Shown here: one piece after another, positions 38,832 through 47,702 of the stretch | Position numbering within the stretch: the stretch's first letter is position 1 | Layout of the letters: the number at the start of each line of letters is the position of its first letter | Source of the DNA: Pseudomonas canadensis | Lineage (GTDB): Bacteria > Pseudomonadota > Gammaproteobacteria > Pseudomonadales > Pseudomonadaceae | NCBI RefSeq assembly: GCF_000503215.1 | Contig: NZ_AYTD01000011.1 | Span: 434,001 to 498,000, forward strand | Length of the DNA: 64,000 nt | Reading direction: 5' to 3' | Program-made: the position numbers and the translations under genes | Notes under the pieces: model-generated | Database searches by the model: none | Seen by the model: only the letters and a program-made list of their open reading frames with translations | Told to the model about the DNA's origin: nothing

Positions 38832-41414
38832 ATGCCGAACGCTCTCGCCCCTATCGTCCGCTCGCTTTCCGATCGCACCAGTCTGTCGCTGGCGCGCACC
38901 TCACTCTTCAGGTTCATGGCCTTGCTGGCTGTGGTGTTTGCCGCCGCGGCCTACTCGTTGGTCTATCTGGCCCATGAACTGGACCGCTCCGAGCAGGCTG
39001 AAAGTGCGTTCTATACCCGCAAAGCCGTGCAGTCGCTGGAAAAGTCCCTGCGGGTGACGGTCAAGGACTACGCCTTCTGGAGTGACGCCTACAAGCATTT
39101 GCATATGACGGTAGACGCTGATTGGGCCTTTGTCCGTGGCAACATCGGCGCCACGCTGTTCGATGATTTCGGCTTTCAAGGCTTGTTCGTGGTCGACGAC
39201 GCCAACCGCACGGTGTATGCCGTCGTTGACGGCCAGTTACAGACCGTCGAACTCAACCAGTGGCTCGGTGGGCCCATCACCGAGATTCTTGAGCAGGCTC
39301 GCGCGGGCGCAGACAATGAGACACCCGCCACGGCTTTTATCAATGTGCACGGCAGCCCTGCACTGGTAGCTGCCGCCGCCATCACCCCCGGTACCGACCC
39401 CACGGTGTTGCCCGACGGCCGAACAGCGTCGGTGCTGATCTTTATCGATATCCTCGACAGCGCCAAACTGTCGGTGATCGGCGATGAATTCGGCGTGGAC
39501 AAACTGCACGTCGCCACCGCCGATGAAATCGGCAAGACCTTGCTCTTCCCCCTCGGCGCCAACGGCTCGGCCGGCAGCCTCCACTGGGAGCCGGCTCGTC
39601 CCGGCTTGCGCCTGATGGGCGTAGGCCTGCCGCTGCTGGGCCTGGCTGCGCTGCTGGTGTGCGTGATGACCTGGGTCATTTCGCGGCGCACCACCGCCGC
39701 CGCACTTGCCCTGGACGCCAGTCATTCATCGCTGCAGAACAGTCAGAACGCCCTGGCCACCAGCGAAGCCCGCTTTCGCGATGTGGTGGAAGCCAGTTCC
39801 GATTGGGTATGGGAAATCGACGCCGGCTGGCGCTTTACCTACCTGTCGGAACGCTTTGAAGGCGTGACCGGGCTGGTGCGCAACGCTTGGATCGGCGCCA
39901 CAATGAACGATTTGCTGGAGACCGAAAGCGGCCTGCTCTCCCAGTGGCTCAGCGCCCCCGAACGTCGCCCGGATATCAGCGTGCAGTGTCGGTACGTCGA
40001 TGCATTGGGGCTGGAACGCAGCACTCGACTGGCCGCACGGCAGATGCCATGTGGCGGGTTTCGCGGAACGGCCACCGATGTAACGGAAGAAGTCGAGGCC
40101 CGTCGACGCATCGAGTTCCTGTCCCAGCATGACGCCCTCACCGGGCTGCCCAATCGCACGCGCCTGCAGGCGTTTCTGGAGGGCAAGTTCAAGGCCTTGT
40201 CGTCCTTGGAGCAGCCGTTGGTCATGCTCAGCCTGGACCTCGACCGGTTCAAACCGGTCAACGACTTGCTTGGGCACGCTGCCGGTGATCGGGTGCTCAA
40301 TGAAGTGTCGGCCCGCCTGGCGGACTGTGTTCGCCATGGGGATTTGGTCGCGCGAATCGGCGGTGATGAATTTGTACTGATCCTGACCGATGCAGGCACT
40401 CAAGACGAAGTCGAAGCCCTGTGCAAGCGCTTGATCGAATCCATCGAGCGTACGATCAGAATCGACGAGCAGGAGGTGTTTGTCAGCGCCAGCATCGGAA
40501 TCGCCATCGCCCCCACCGATACCCGTGAAGCCACGGAACTTCTGCGCTACGCCGACATTGCCTTGTACGAAGCAAAGGCTGCGGGGCGCAATACCTGGCG
40601 GTTCTACTCCGGCGACATGAACGCGCGGATTATCGAACGCCGCCGCTTGGAGAGCGACCTGCGCTATGCGATCAAACACGGCGAGCTGCGCCTGCATTTC
40701 CAGCCGCGCTATCGCATCGCCGACGGGCAAATGGTCGGCGCCGAAGCCCTGGTGCGCTGGCAACATCCCGTGCGTGGGCTGATCGCGCCTGACACCTTCA
40801 TCCCGATTGCCGAGGAGTCCGGGCTGATCCTGGCGTTGAGCGACTGGGTACTCGAAACCGCCTGCGCGCGTGCCGCCCAATGGCCAGAGCATCTGTTTGT
40901 GTCGGTGAACCTGTCGCCCACCGAATTCAAGCGCGGCAACCTGGTCGAGCGCGCACGCCAGGCATTGGCGACGTCGGGTATCAACCCGGCACGGGTGGAA
41001 CTGGAAATCACCGAAAGCGTCATGCTCGATGATACCGACGGTGCACTTGAGGTCATGCATACGCTAAAGCACTTGGGCCTGCGTATCGCCATGGATGACT
41101 TCGGCACCGGTTACTCATCCCTGAGCTACCTGCGGGCGTTCCCATTCGATGGTTTGAAGATCGACCGCAGCTTCCTGACCCGCCTGGAAGAAAGCGACGA
41201 TGACAAGGCGATCATCCAGGCGATTGTCGGCCTGGGCCGGGCCCTGGCACTGACGGTGACAGCCGAAGGCATCGAAACCGCCGAGCACTTGGCATTACTC
41301 AAGAGCGTGGCCTGTGAGGAGGGCCAAGGCTATTTCCTCAGCCGACCGCTGGACATTGAGGCGTTCAACGGTCTGTTGGACCTGCACGCCAACCTCACGC
41401 AGGCGCCTACCTGA
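38832..41414 (+). CDS. CHASE4-PAS-GGDEF-EAL cyclic-di-GMP protein
   Basis: An 860-aa inner-membrane protein. TM1 lies near 27-50, the periplasmic CHASE4 domain (VKDYAFWSDAYKHLHMTVDA) runs to ~255, TM2 follows, then a PAS domain (~310-430), GGDEF (~440-590) and EAL (~610-855). The cyclase site RIGGDEFVLIL is intact, with an inhibitory I-site R-H-G-D exactly five residues before it. The phosphodiesterase site is complete: GAEALVRWQHP, SVNLSPTEFKR, ELEITESV, MDDFGTGYSSL, KIDRSFL and TAEGIETAEH. It can therefore in principle both make and break c-di-GMP. The stop overlaps the convergent AraC gene by 8 bp. Confidence 0.92.
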   Translation: MPNALAPIVRSLSDRTSLSLARTSLFRFMALLAVVFAAAAYSLVYLAHELDRSEQAESAFYTRKAVQSLEKSLRVTVKDYAFWSDAYKHLHMTVDADWAFVRGNIGATLFDDFGFQGLFVVDDANRTVYAVVDGQLQTVELNQWLGGPITEILEQARAGADNETPATAFINVHGSPALVAAAAITPGTDPTVLPDGRTASVLIFIDILDSAKLSVIGDEFGVDKLHVATADEIGKTLLFPLGANGSAGSLHWEPARPGLRLMGVGLPLLGLAALLVCVMTWVISRRTTAAALALDASHSSLQNSQNALATSEARFRDVVEASSDWVWEIDAGWRFTYLSERFEGVTGLVRNAWIGATMNDLLETESGLLSQWLSAPERRPDISVQCRYVDALGLERSTRLAARQMPCGGFRGTATDVTEEVEARRRIEFLSQHDALTGLPNRTRLQAFLEGKFKALSSLEQPLVMLSLDLDRFKPVNDLLGHAAGDRVLNEVSARLADCVRHGDLVARIGGDEFVLILTDAGTQDEVEALCKRLIESIERTIRIDEQEVFVSASIGIAIAPTDTREATELLRYADIALYEAKAAGRNTWRFYSGDMNARIIERRRLESDLRYAIKHGELRLHFQPRYRIADGQMVGAEALVRWQHPVRGLIAPDTFIPIAEESGLILALSDWVLETACARAAQWPEHLFVSVNLSPTEFKRGNLVERARQALATSGINPARVELEITESVMLDDTDGALEVMHTLKHLGLRIAMDDFGTGYSSLSYLRAFPFDGLKIDRSFLTRLEESDDDKAIIQAIVGLGRALALTVTAEGIETAEHLALLKSVACEEGQGYFLSRPLDIEAFNGLLDLHANLTQAPT

Positions 41415-42246
41415 AGAAATGACTCGGCGTCTTGCCGAACTGTTTCTTGAACATGCTGGTAAAAGCGCTCGGACTTTCGTAACCCAGTTCCAGGGCGATA
41501 TCGATTACCTTCTCCCCCACCGCAATCCTCTCCAATGCCAGCAGCAGCCGCGCCTGCTGGCGCCACTGGCCGAAGGTCATGCCGGTTTCCTTGCGGAACA
41601 GGCGCTGGATGGTTTTCTGATCCAGGTTCAGGCGCTCACTCCAGTGGGCGACCGTGGAGGCGTCGCCGGGCTCTTCCTGCAGCGCAAGGCAAATGCGCTG
41701 CAGGCGCGGGTCGGCGGGCTGCGGCAAGGACAGTGGCAAGGCCGGCAGGATGGCGAGCTCGTCGAGGATCAGGTGCATGATCCGCGCATCCCGCGAGTCC
41801 TCGGCATACGGCGGTTTCAGGCTCACCGAGGCCTTGATCAGTTCACTCAGCAGCGGCGAGATACTCACCGTCTTCGGCTCGCCGGGCATGTTCGGGAAAC
41901 GATCCGGGCGCACAAATACGCTGCGCATTTTCAGGGTGCCCACGCAACGCAGGGAATGCACCTGCCCGGCGGGCATCCAGATCCCGCGATTGGGCGGCAC
42001 CGTCCATTGGTTGAGCGCCGAGTACACCACCATCACGCCTTCGATGGCGTAGAGCAGTTGGTGCTTCTCGTGGCTGTGGTCGGGGATCACCCAGTTTTCC
42101 GGATAATCCGTGGCGGAACTGATGACCGCCCAAGCACCTTCGTTGATTTCCTGGAGGAATTCGTTCAGTGGTTTGATGATTTCGCCCTTTTTGCGATGGT
42201 TGTCGCCCGAATTACGCGAGACAGGCATCCCTGACGAATCTAGCAT
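41407..42246 (-). CDS. AraC-family regulator (cupin sensor) next to fsr
   Basis: A 279-aa regulator. A cupin sensor (HSHEKHQLLYAIEGVMVVYS, NRGIWMPAGQVHSLRC) is followed by an AraC DNA-binding pair (SERLNLDQKTIQRLFRKETG and VIDIALELGYESPSAFTSMF, then KKQFGKTPSHFFR). It belongs to the NimR/YdeC-like type that often represses a neighbouring efflux pump. The gene is divergent from fsr with about 80 bp between starts, so Fsr is the likely target. The start could be 42246 or the in-frame ATG 18 nt further in. Confidence 0.88.
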   Translation of the reverse strand: MLDSSGMPVSRNSGDNHRKKGEIIKPLNEFLQEINEGAWAVISSATDYPENWVIPDHSHEKHQLLYAIEGVMVVYSALNQWTVPPNRGIWMPAGQVHSLRCVGTLKMRSVFVRPDRFPNMPGEPKTVSISPLLSELIKASVSLKPPYAEDSRDARIMHLILDELAILPALPLSLPQPADPRLQRICLALQEEPGDASTVAHWSERLNLDQKTIQRLFRKETGMTFGQWRQQARLLLALERIAVGEKVIDIALELGYESPSAFTSMFKKQFGKTPSHFFR

Positions 42247-42326
42247 GAACGCCGAATCATTTTGTAATGGATGGCGACCTTAAGAAGTTGCCGCCTCTGA
42301 TTAGCTGCCTTGTATGGAATGCCTGC

Positions 42327-43538
42327 ATGTCGACCCTCACCGCGTCACCCGCCGCTGCAACCACCACACCCCAAGCCAGCCCTTTGGTCATGCGTGTTCT
42401 CGGCGCCTGCGCCCTGGCGCATTTGATCAATGACCTGATCCAGGCTGTGCTGCCGTCGATCTACCCAATGCTCAAGGCCAACTACGGCCTGTCGTTTACC
42501 CAGGTGGGCCTGATCACCCTGACGTTCCAGCTGACCGCATCCCTGCTGCAGCCGTGGATCGGCTACCACACCGATCGCCACCCGAAACCCTGGCTGCTGC
42601 CGGCGGGCATGGTCTGCACCTTGATCGGCATTCTGATGCTGGCGTTTGTCGGCACGTTCCCGGCGATTCTGCTTGCAGCAGGCCTGGTGGGCGTCGGCTC
42701 GTCGACCTTCCACCCGGAAACCTCCCGCGTTGCGCGCCTGGCGTCCGGCGGTCGCTACGGCCTGGCGCAGTCGACGTTCCAGGTCGGTGGCAACACCGGC
42801 AGTGCTTTCGGCCCGTTGCTGGCGGCCGCGATCATCATTCCTTACGGCCAGGGCAATATCGCCTGGTTCGGGTTGTTTGCAGTGTTCGCCATCTTGGTGC
42901 TTTACGGTTTGAGCCGCTGGTACCGCAACCACCTCAACCTGTTCAAGCTCAAGCAAGGCGGCAAAGCCACCCACGGCTTGTCCAAGGGCCGCGTGACCTT
43001 CGCCCTGGTGGTGCTGGCCGTGCTGGTGTTCTCCAAATACTGGTACATGACCAGCCTGACCAGCTACTTCACCTTCTACCTGATCGAGAAATTCCAGCTG
43101 TCGGTCGCAAGCTCCCAGATGTACCTGTTCCTGTTCCTCGGCGCCGTGGCCGTCGGCACCTTCGCCGGCGGCCCGATCGGCGACAAGATCGGCCGTAAGA
43201 AAGTCATCTGGTTCTCCATCCTCGGTGCCGCGCCGTTCACCCTGGCCCTGCCCTACGTCGACCTGTTCTGGACGGCGGTGTTGAGCGTGGTGATCGGGTT
43301 CATCATCGCGTCGGCCTTCTCGGCCATCGTGGTGTATGCCCAGGAACTGGTGCCGGGTAACGTGGGCATGATCGCCGGGATCTTCTTCGGCCTGATGTTC
43401 GGGTTCAGCGGGATTGGCGCAGCCTTGCTCGGTTTGCTCGCTGATACCCACGGTATCGAGTACGTCTACAAGCTGTGTTCGTTCCTGCCGCTGGTGGGCA
43501 TTCTGACGGTCTTGTTACCCTCCACCAAAGGCATTTGA
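42327..43538 (+). CDS. fsr: Fosmidomycin-resistance-type MFS efflux protein Fsr
   Basis: A 403-aa 12-helix major facilitator, close to the 406 aa of E. coli Fsr and colinear with it: ALAHLINDLIQAVLPSIYPM, SFTQVGLITLTFQLTASLLQ, GVGSSTFHPETSRVARLASG, GRYGLAQSTFQVGGNTGSAF and IGFIIASAFSAIVVYAQELV. In E. coli overproduction gives fosmidomycin resistance; the natural substrate is uncertain. The ATG at 42327 is chosen because residues before it lack family similarity. The likely regulator is the divergent AraC protein. Confidence 0.92.
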   Translation: MSTLTASPAAATTTPQASPLVMRVLGACALAHLINDLIQAVLPSIYPMLKANYGLSFTQVGLITLTFQLTASLLQPWIGYHTDRHPKPWLLPAGMVCTLIGILMLAFVGTFPAILLAAGLVGVGSSTFHPETSRVARLASGGRYGLAQSTFQVGGNTGSAFGPLLAAAIIIPYGQGNIAWFGLFAVFAILVLYGLSRWYRNHLNLFKLKQGGKATHGLSKGRVTFALVVLAVLVFSKYWYMTSLTSYFTFYLIEKFQLSVASSQMYLFLFLGAVAVGTFAGGPIGDKIGRKKVIWFSILGAAPFTLALPYVDLFWTAVLSVVIGFIIASAFSAIVVYAQELVPGNVGMIAGIFFGLMFGFSGIGAALLGLLADTHGIEYVYKLCSFLPLVGILTVLLPSTKGI

Positions 43539-43652
43539 TCGCGCCTACGCCCACGACTGACGCAGGCAAGGACGCCTGCGTATAGCCATTCCGTGCTTAA
43601 ATCCTTGTTTGGCAGTTTCCCGTGAGCTTCTGCCCATCCAAGGACCTCCCGT

Positions 43653-44777
43653 ATGCGCCTGCCTGACTTCATTCTCGCGAACCTCGAGCCGATCCTTCAG
43701 GCGTGGGAAGACTTTGCCCGCACCATCCAGACGCCTGGGGCCGACCTCGACCGTGAAGGCTTGCGCGATCATGCCGAGCAGATGCTTCGCGCCATCGTGA
43801 GTGACCTGCGCACCACCCAGACCGTGCAGGAGCAAACTGACAAGGCGCAAGGGCTGGCGCCGCAGAATGACGAAGAAAGCCCGGCTGAAACCCACGCGGT
43901 GACACGCTTGATGGCGGGTTTCTCCATCGACCAGATGGTGTCTGAATACCGCGCGTTGCGCACCAGCGTGCTCAGCCAGTGGCTTGATCAGGTCAAACAC
44001 GGTACGGCGCTGGAAGTCGACGACATGAACCGCTTCCATGAAGCCATCGACCAGGCACTGGCAGAATCCATCGCCAGTTACTCACGTGCCGTAGAAGCGT
44101 CGCGCAATGTTTTCCTGGGCATCCTCGGCCACGACCTGCGCACGCCGTTGGGCGCGATTCTGCTGGGCGCCGACATGCTCCGGCGCTCGCCGACTGTGGA
44201 CGAGCGCGGCAGCCGTGTGGCCACGCAGATCTATACCAGTGTGCAACGTGCCAGCCAGATCGTCGGTGATCTGCTGGATTTGACACGTTGTCAGATGGGG
44301 CCAGGCATTCCGGTCAAGCGTACTGAGGTCGATCTTGCACCGATCTGTGAACGCATTGTCGAGGAGATCCGAGCCTTTCACCCGGCTTCGAACATCGTCT
44401 TCGAAGCAAAAGCCCAGGCGACTGGCAGCTTTGATGGCCCGCGCATGGAGCAGGTATTTTCCAACATCATCAGTAACGCCGTGCAACACGGCGATGCACA
44501 GTTACCCATCACAGTCGAGTTGGCGACTCGCGCAGAGACGGTGGTGTTCACTGTGCGCAACGGTGGCAACCCCATTTCTGCCGATGTCCTGCCGTTCATC
44601 TTCAATCCCATGGGGCGCTTTTCCCAACGGTCGGTCATTGAACACGGCCCAGCGGAAGGTCTTGGATTGGGCTTGTTCATCGCCTCTGAAATTGTCACCT
44701 CCCATCAAGGTTTAATTGAGGTCGAGTCAGATCTGGCGTCGGGAACGGTGTTCCGCGCGACGTTGCCAGTGCGTTAA
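43653..44777 (+). CDS. Soluble sensor histidine kinase (RsbRD_N-type sensor)
   Basis: A 374-aa kinase without transmembrane segments. The N-terminal ~150 residues resemble the helical RsbRD_N-type sensor (LEPILQAWEDFARTI, LMAGFSIDQMVSEYRALRTS). An intact HisKA domain follows (FLGILGHDLRTPLGAILLGA, with the phospho-acceptor His) and an HATPase_c domain (N-box NIISNAVQHG, G-box GLGLGLFIASEIV). No response regulator gene adjoins it, so it is an orphan kinase sensing something cytoplasmic. The gene lies between fsr and a GGDEF gene, all on the plus strand but with separate gaps. Confidence 0.87.
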   Translation: MRLPDFILANLEPILQAWEDFARTIQTPGADLDREGLRDHAEQMLRAIVSDLRTTQTVQEQTDKAQGLAPQNDEESPAETHAVTRLMAGFSIDQMVSEYRALRTSVLSQWLDQVKHGTALEVDDMNRFHEAIDQALAESIASYSRAVEASRNVFLGILGHDLRTPLGAILLGADMLRRSPTVDERGSRVATQIYTSVQRASQIVGDLLDLTRCQMGPGIPVKRTEVDLAPICERIVEEIRAFHPASNIVFEAKAQATGSFDGPRMEQVFSNIISNAVQHGDAQLPITVELATRAETVVFTVRNGGNPISADVLPFIFNPMGRFSQRSVIEHGPAEGLGLGLFIASEIVTSHQGLIEVESDLASGTVFRATLPVR

Positions 44778-44878
44778 ATTGAATGCGTTGATAGCCGTTC
44801 GCCAGTAAGCCTCCGAAAACCTCGCGCGAACGCTTACAATCGCGGTTTTCAACGCAACCCTGGCAGACCCGGCAGCAC

Positions 44879-46045
44879 ATGACGCTCGACCCTCCTACGA
44901 TTTTGGCACTCACCGTTGCCCTGGCAGCCGCTGCCGCCCTGTACCTGGCCGTTGAATGGCGCAGCGTGCGCGAACCTTCGCTGCTGTGCTGGAGCGCCGG
45001 TTTTGCCACCATCAGCATCGGCTCCACCCTCGCCCTGCTGCGCATCAACGGCTATTTGATGATCGGCATCTGGTTCGCCAACGGCTTGCTGGTGACCGCG
45101 CATTTCCTGTTCTTGCTCGGTGTGGCGCGATTCACGCAAACACGCTTGTCGCCCGTGTGGCTGCTGATGCTGGTGGCCTGGTTTTGCATGCTGATGCTGC
45201 CGAGTGATCCTTCATGGTCTAAAGCCATGCTGGCGGTACAGTCGCTGTTGGTGGCGTTGCCGACCCTGCGCGCCAGCTTTTTACTGCGGCCCCATGGCAA
45301 ATCCCTGAGCATCGGCGCCGTGCAACTACGCTATGTGCTGTTGATCCACGGCGCGTTTTATGTGGCCAAGGCGCTGTCGGTGCTGATTCCCGGCACCTTG
45401 ATCGACCTCGCCGCGTTCAAGGGCGAGATCATCCAGATTTCCCTGGTGGAAGGCGCCATGGCGATCATGCTGATCGCGTTGTCGATGACCGGCTCCGAAC
45501 GCTACCGACGCGAACAACAGATTGCCCGCCTCGCCGCCCGCGACCCACTGACCGCCCTGTACAACCGCCGCGCCCTCGACCTGCGCGCACCGCGCCTGCT
45601 GGCCCAGGTCTCGCCGGCGCAACCCGGCGCGTTGCTGCTGATCGACATCGACAACTTCAAGTCGGTCAACGACCTCTACGGCCACACCGCCGGCGACCGT
45701 TTGCTGATCGCCTTGAGCGAGATGATTCGCAGCGTGGTGCCCCAGGGAGCATTGGCCGCACGCCTGGGCGGGGATGAGTTCGTGATCCTGCTGAACCCGG
45801 CGTGCACCGAGCAAATCGTCGAACTGGGCAGCAGCCTGCGTGACCAATTCCAAAAGCTGGCCGCGCAGACCTTCACCACGCCGGCGCCGGTAACCCTGAG
45901 CATCGGCGCCAACCTGTTCGACCAGCCGCCACCGAGCCTCACGGCGTTGATCGAGCAAGGCGACACCACGCTGTATGAAACCAAGCGTGGCGGGCGCGAT
46001 AGCATCCGGTTGGTGGATAGAACGGGAACCGCACCCTATGGTTAA
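44879..46045 (+). CDS. Membrane-bound GGDEF diguanylate cyclase
   Basis: A 388-aa protein with about six or seven hydrophobic segments in residues 1-205 (an MHYT/7TM-like sensor that I cannot name more closely), then a GGDEF domain. The signature RLGGDEFVILL is intact and the substrate-binding LLIDIDNFKSVNDLYGHTAG is present. The usual I-site RxxD five residues before GGDEF is not evident (VPQGALAARLGG), so product inhibition may be absent. Its last 4 bp overlap the convergent MAPEG gene. Confidence 0.88.
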   Translation: MTLDPPTILALTVALAAAAALYLAVEWRSVREPSLLCWSAGFATISIGSTLALLRINGYLMIGIWFANGLLVTAHFLFLLGVARFTQTRLSPVWLLMLVAWFCMLMLPSDPSWSKAMLAVQSLLVALPTLRASFLLRPHGKSLSIGAVQLRYVLLIHGAFYVAKALSVLIPGTLIDLAAFKGEIIQISLVEGAMAIMLIALSMTGSERYRREQQIARLAARDPLTALYNRRALDLRAPRLLAQVSPAQPGALLLIDIDNFKSVNDLYGHTAGDRLLIALSEMIRSVVPQGALAARLGGDEFVILLNPACTEQIVELGSSLRDQFQKLAAQTFTTPAPVTLSIGANLFDQPPPSLTALIEQGDTTLYETKRGGRDSIRLVDRTGTAPYG

Positions 46046-46476
46046 GTGGAAATCACCATCAGCCTGGCAACCACAGTGGCGCCCTGCCCGAGCAGGCAGA
46101 TTGCGCCCAGCCCATACGCGAGCGTCCGCCAGGGCTGGCACCCCACCAAATACATCACCGTATGCGCAACCCGTGCAAGGGTAAAACAGACAAATAACCC
46201 TGCCGTCACAGCGCCGCTCGCCCCCAACGCAATACACAGCCCGCCCAACACGAAAAACAGTGGAATATTCTCCAAGTCGTTCGCCCAGGCCTTGGTCGCC
46301 CTCATCACTTGCGGCAGTTCCGCTGAATGCGCAGCACGCTTGAAGAACGCTGCATCCTCCAGGTTGGTAAACGCCTGGCGCCGTATCCGAAAGATCCCCT
46401 GATAACAGGAAATCGCAAACATCTTCAGGCACAGCACCAGCACACAGAGTGCGTAGACGTGCAAAAGCTCATTCAT
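46042..46476 (-). CDS. MAPEG-family membrane protein
   Basis: A 144-aa four-helix membrane protein of the MAPEG family (membrane-associated proteins in eicosanoid and glutathione metabolism): [72 protein letters not shown]. The E-N-I-P and R-x-x-H-T motifs are as in glutathione-using PGES-like members. The ATG at 46476 is inside the end of the DUF2834-like gene (8-base overlap), so the two are translated together. Confidence 0.87.
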   Translation of the reverse strand: MNELLHVYALCVLVLCLKMFAISCYQGIFRIRRQAFTNLEDAAFFKRAAHSAELPQVMRATKAWANDLENIPLFFVLGGLCIALGASGAVTAGLFVCFTLARVAHTVMYLVGCQPWRTLAYGLGAICLLGQGATVVARLMVIST

Positions 46477-46774
46477 CACGCCCCCCGTACACCACCAGAT
46501 AGAGCAACGGCCCCACCGACACAAACACTGCCGTCAGCACAAAATACGGCAGCAACGAAACCACCGAGCGCCCGCGACGTCGTGCGTCCTGGTACATCCA
46601 CACACACGCCAGCACCGCCATCAAATACAGGTCGATCACCACCTGCGCGGTGTCCGGCCGTGACATCAGTTCACGGCCAAAGGCCCACAGCGACTGTTCG
46701 GCTGTCAGCATCGTCGCCAGGGTGTAGAACGAAAATCCCAGCAAACCGGCCAGGGCGATAAAGCGACTGCTCAT
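46469..46774 (-). CDS. DUF2834-type small membrane protein
   Basis: A 101-aa protein with three hydrophobic segments: [37 protein letters not shown] and [20 protein letters not shown]. The aromatic/charged pattern [12 protein letters not shown] between helices two and three is typical of DUF2834. Function unknown. It is the first gene of a two-gene operon with the MAPEG protein, divergent from the XRE regulator at 46858 with a perfect palindrome in between. Confidence 0.8.
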   Translation of the reverse strand: MSSRFIALAGLLGFSFYTLATMLTAEQSLWAFGRELMSRPDTAQVVIDLYLMAVLACVWMYQDARRRGRSVVSLLPYFVLTAVFVSVGPLLYLVVYGGRDE

Positions 46775-46831
46775 GGTCTCTTCCTTGAAGTGATGGAAGC
46801 CCACGTTAGTGATAAGGTTCGGACCCTCGCA

Positions 46832-46848
46832 ATGACCTCGGAGGTCAT
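46832..46848. promoter_or_regulatory. Perfect palindromic operator ATGACCTC-G-GAGGTCAT
   Basis: The 8-bp arms are perfect around one central base. It lies 9 bp before the XRE regulator start at 46858 and 57 bp upstream of the divergent DUF2834 start. The likely binder is the adjacent XRE protein, which would both repress itself (the site covers its ribosome-binding region) and control the MAPEG operon. Confidence 0.75.
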
Positions 46849-46857
46849 GATTCCGCC

Positions 46858-47646
46858 ATGGACAACCTTGTTACTGCCGGCGAACAGCTGCGCCAATTGC
46901 GCCGGCACGCCAAGCTGAGCCAACTCGACCTGGCCCTGATCACCGGCATTTCCCAGCGTCACCTCAGTTGCATCGAGACCGGTCGCGCCAAACCAGGCAC
47001 CGCCACATTGCATAATCTGTTGACGGCACTGGAGGCACCGCTGGAGCAGTGCAACCGCGTATTCCTCGCCGCCGGCTATGCGCCGCGCTACACCGCCACC
47101 CCGCTCGCCTCGCCGGCCATGGCAGCAATCCGCGAAGCCGTCAGCCATGTGCTGCACGCCAACAATCCGGCCCCTGCCATCCTGTTGGGCAGCCAGTGGG
47201 AAGTGCTGGCGGCGAATGCCAGTACCGGCCTGCTGTTTGAATTAGTGGGCATCCGGGCGGATGCCGCTGAGGGCGTGAACTTGCTGTCGACGCTGCTGCA
47301 GCCGGGCGGCCTGGGCGATCACCTGATCAATGCCGAGGAGATCCGCGCCCTGGCCTGGCAGCGCGCCACCCGTGAAGCGCTGGGCAATCCCGAACTGGCC
47401 GCATTACTGGCGAGTTTGCCGACACCGGCCAACACCGAACTGCCCGCGCACATGCCGCCGCTGGTACTGACCCGCGTGCGCTCACGCCAGGGTGAACTGA
47501 GTTTTTTGTCCACCTTCACCACGTTTGGCATGCCCCAGGACATTACCCTCACCTCCCTGCGGATCGAACATCTGATTCCCGCTGACGAGGCCACCTGGCA
47601 GGTGATGCGTGGTGCCTATGCGGAGTATGCGGCGCTGGTTTTGTGA
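46858..47646 (+). CDS. XRE-family regulator with MmyB-like ligand domain
   Basis: A 262-aa regulator. Residues ~6-65 are a classic XRE helix-turn-helix ([37 protein letters not shown]). The remainder is the MmyB-like ligand-binding domain ([20 protein letters not shown], then [20 protein letters not shown] and [17 protein letters not shown]), a PAS-like pocket often binding fatty-acid-like molecules. It probably binds the palindrome at 46832-46848. The amidase gene follows after ~56 bp and may be part of the same transcript. Confidence 0.88.
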   Translation: MDNLVTAGEQLRQLRRHAKLSQLDLALITGISQRHLSCIETGRAKPGTATLHNLLTALEAPLEQCNRVFLAAGYAPRYTATPLASPAMAAIREAVSHVLHANNPAPAILLGSQWEVLAANASTGLLFELVGIRADAAEGVNLLSTLLQPGGLGDHLINAEEIRALAWQRATREALGNPELAALLASLPTPANTELPAHMPPLVLTRVRSRQGELSFLSTFTTFGMPQDITLTSLRIEHLIPADEATWQVMRGAYAEYAALVL

Positions 47647-47702
47647 AATATCTGTACGTAGACTGCCGCCATACCCCCACTTGAAGGCGGCGAAAAAACG
47701 TG

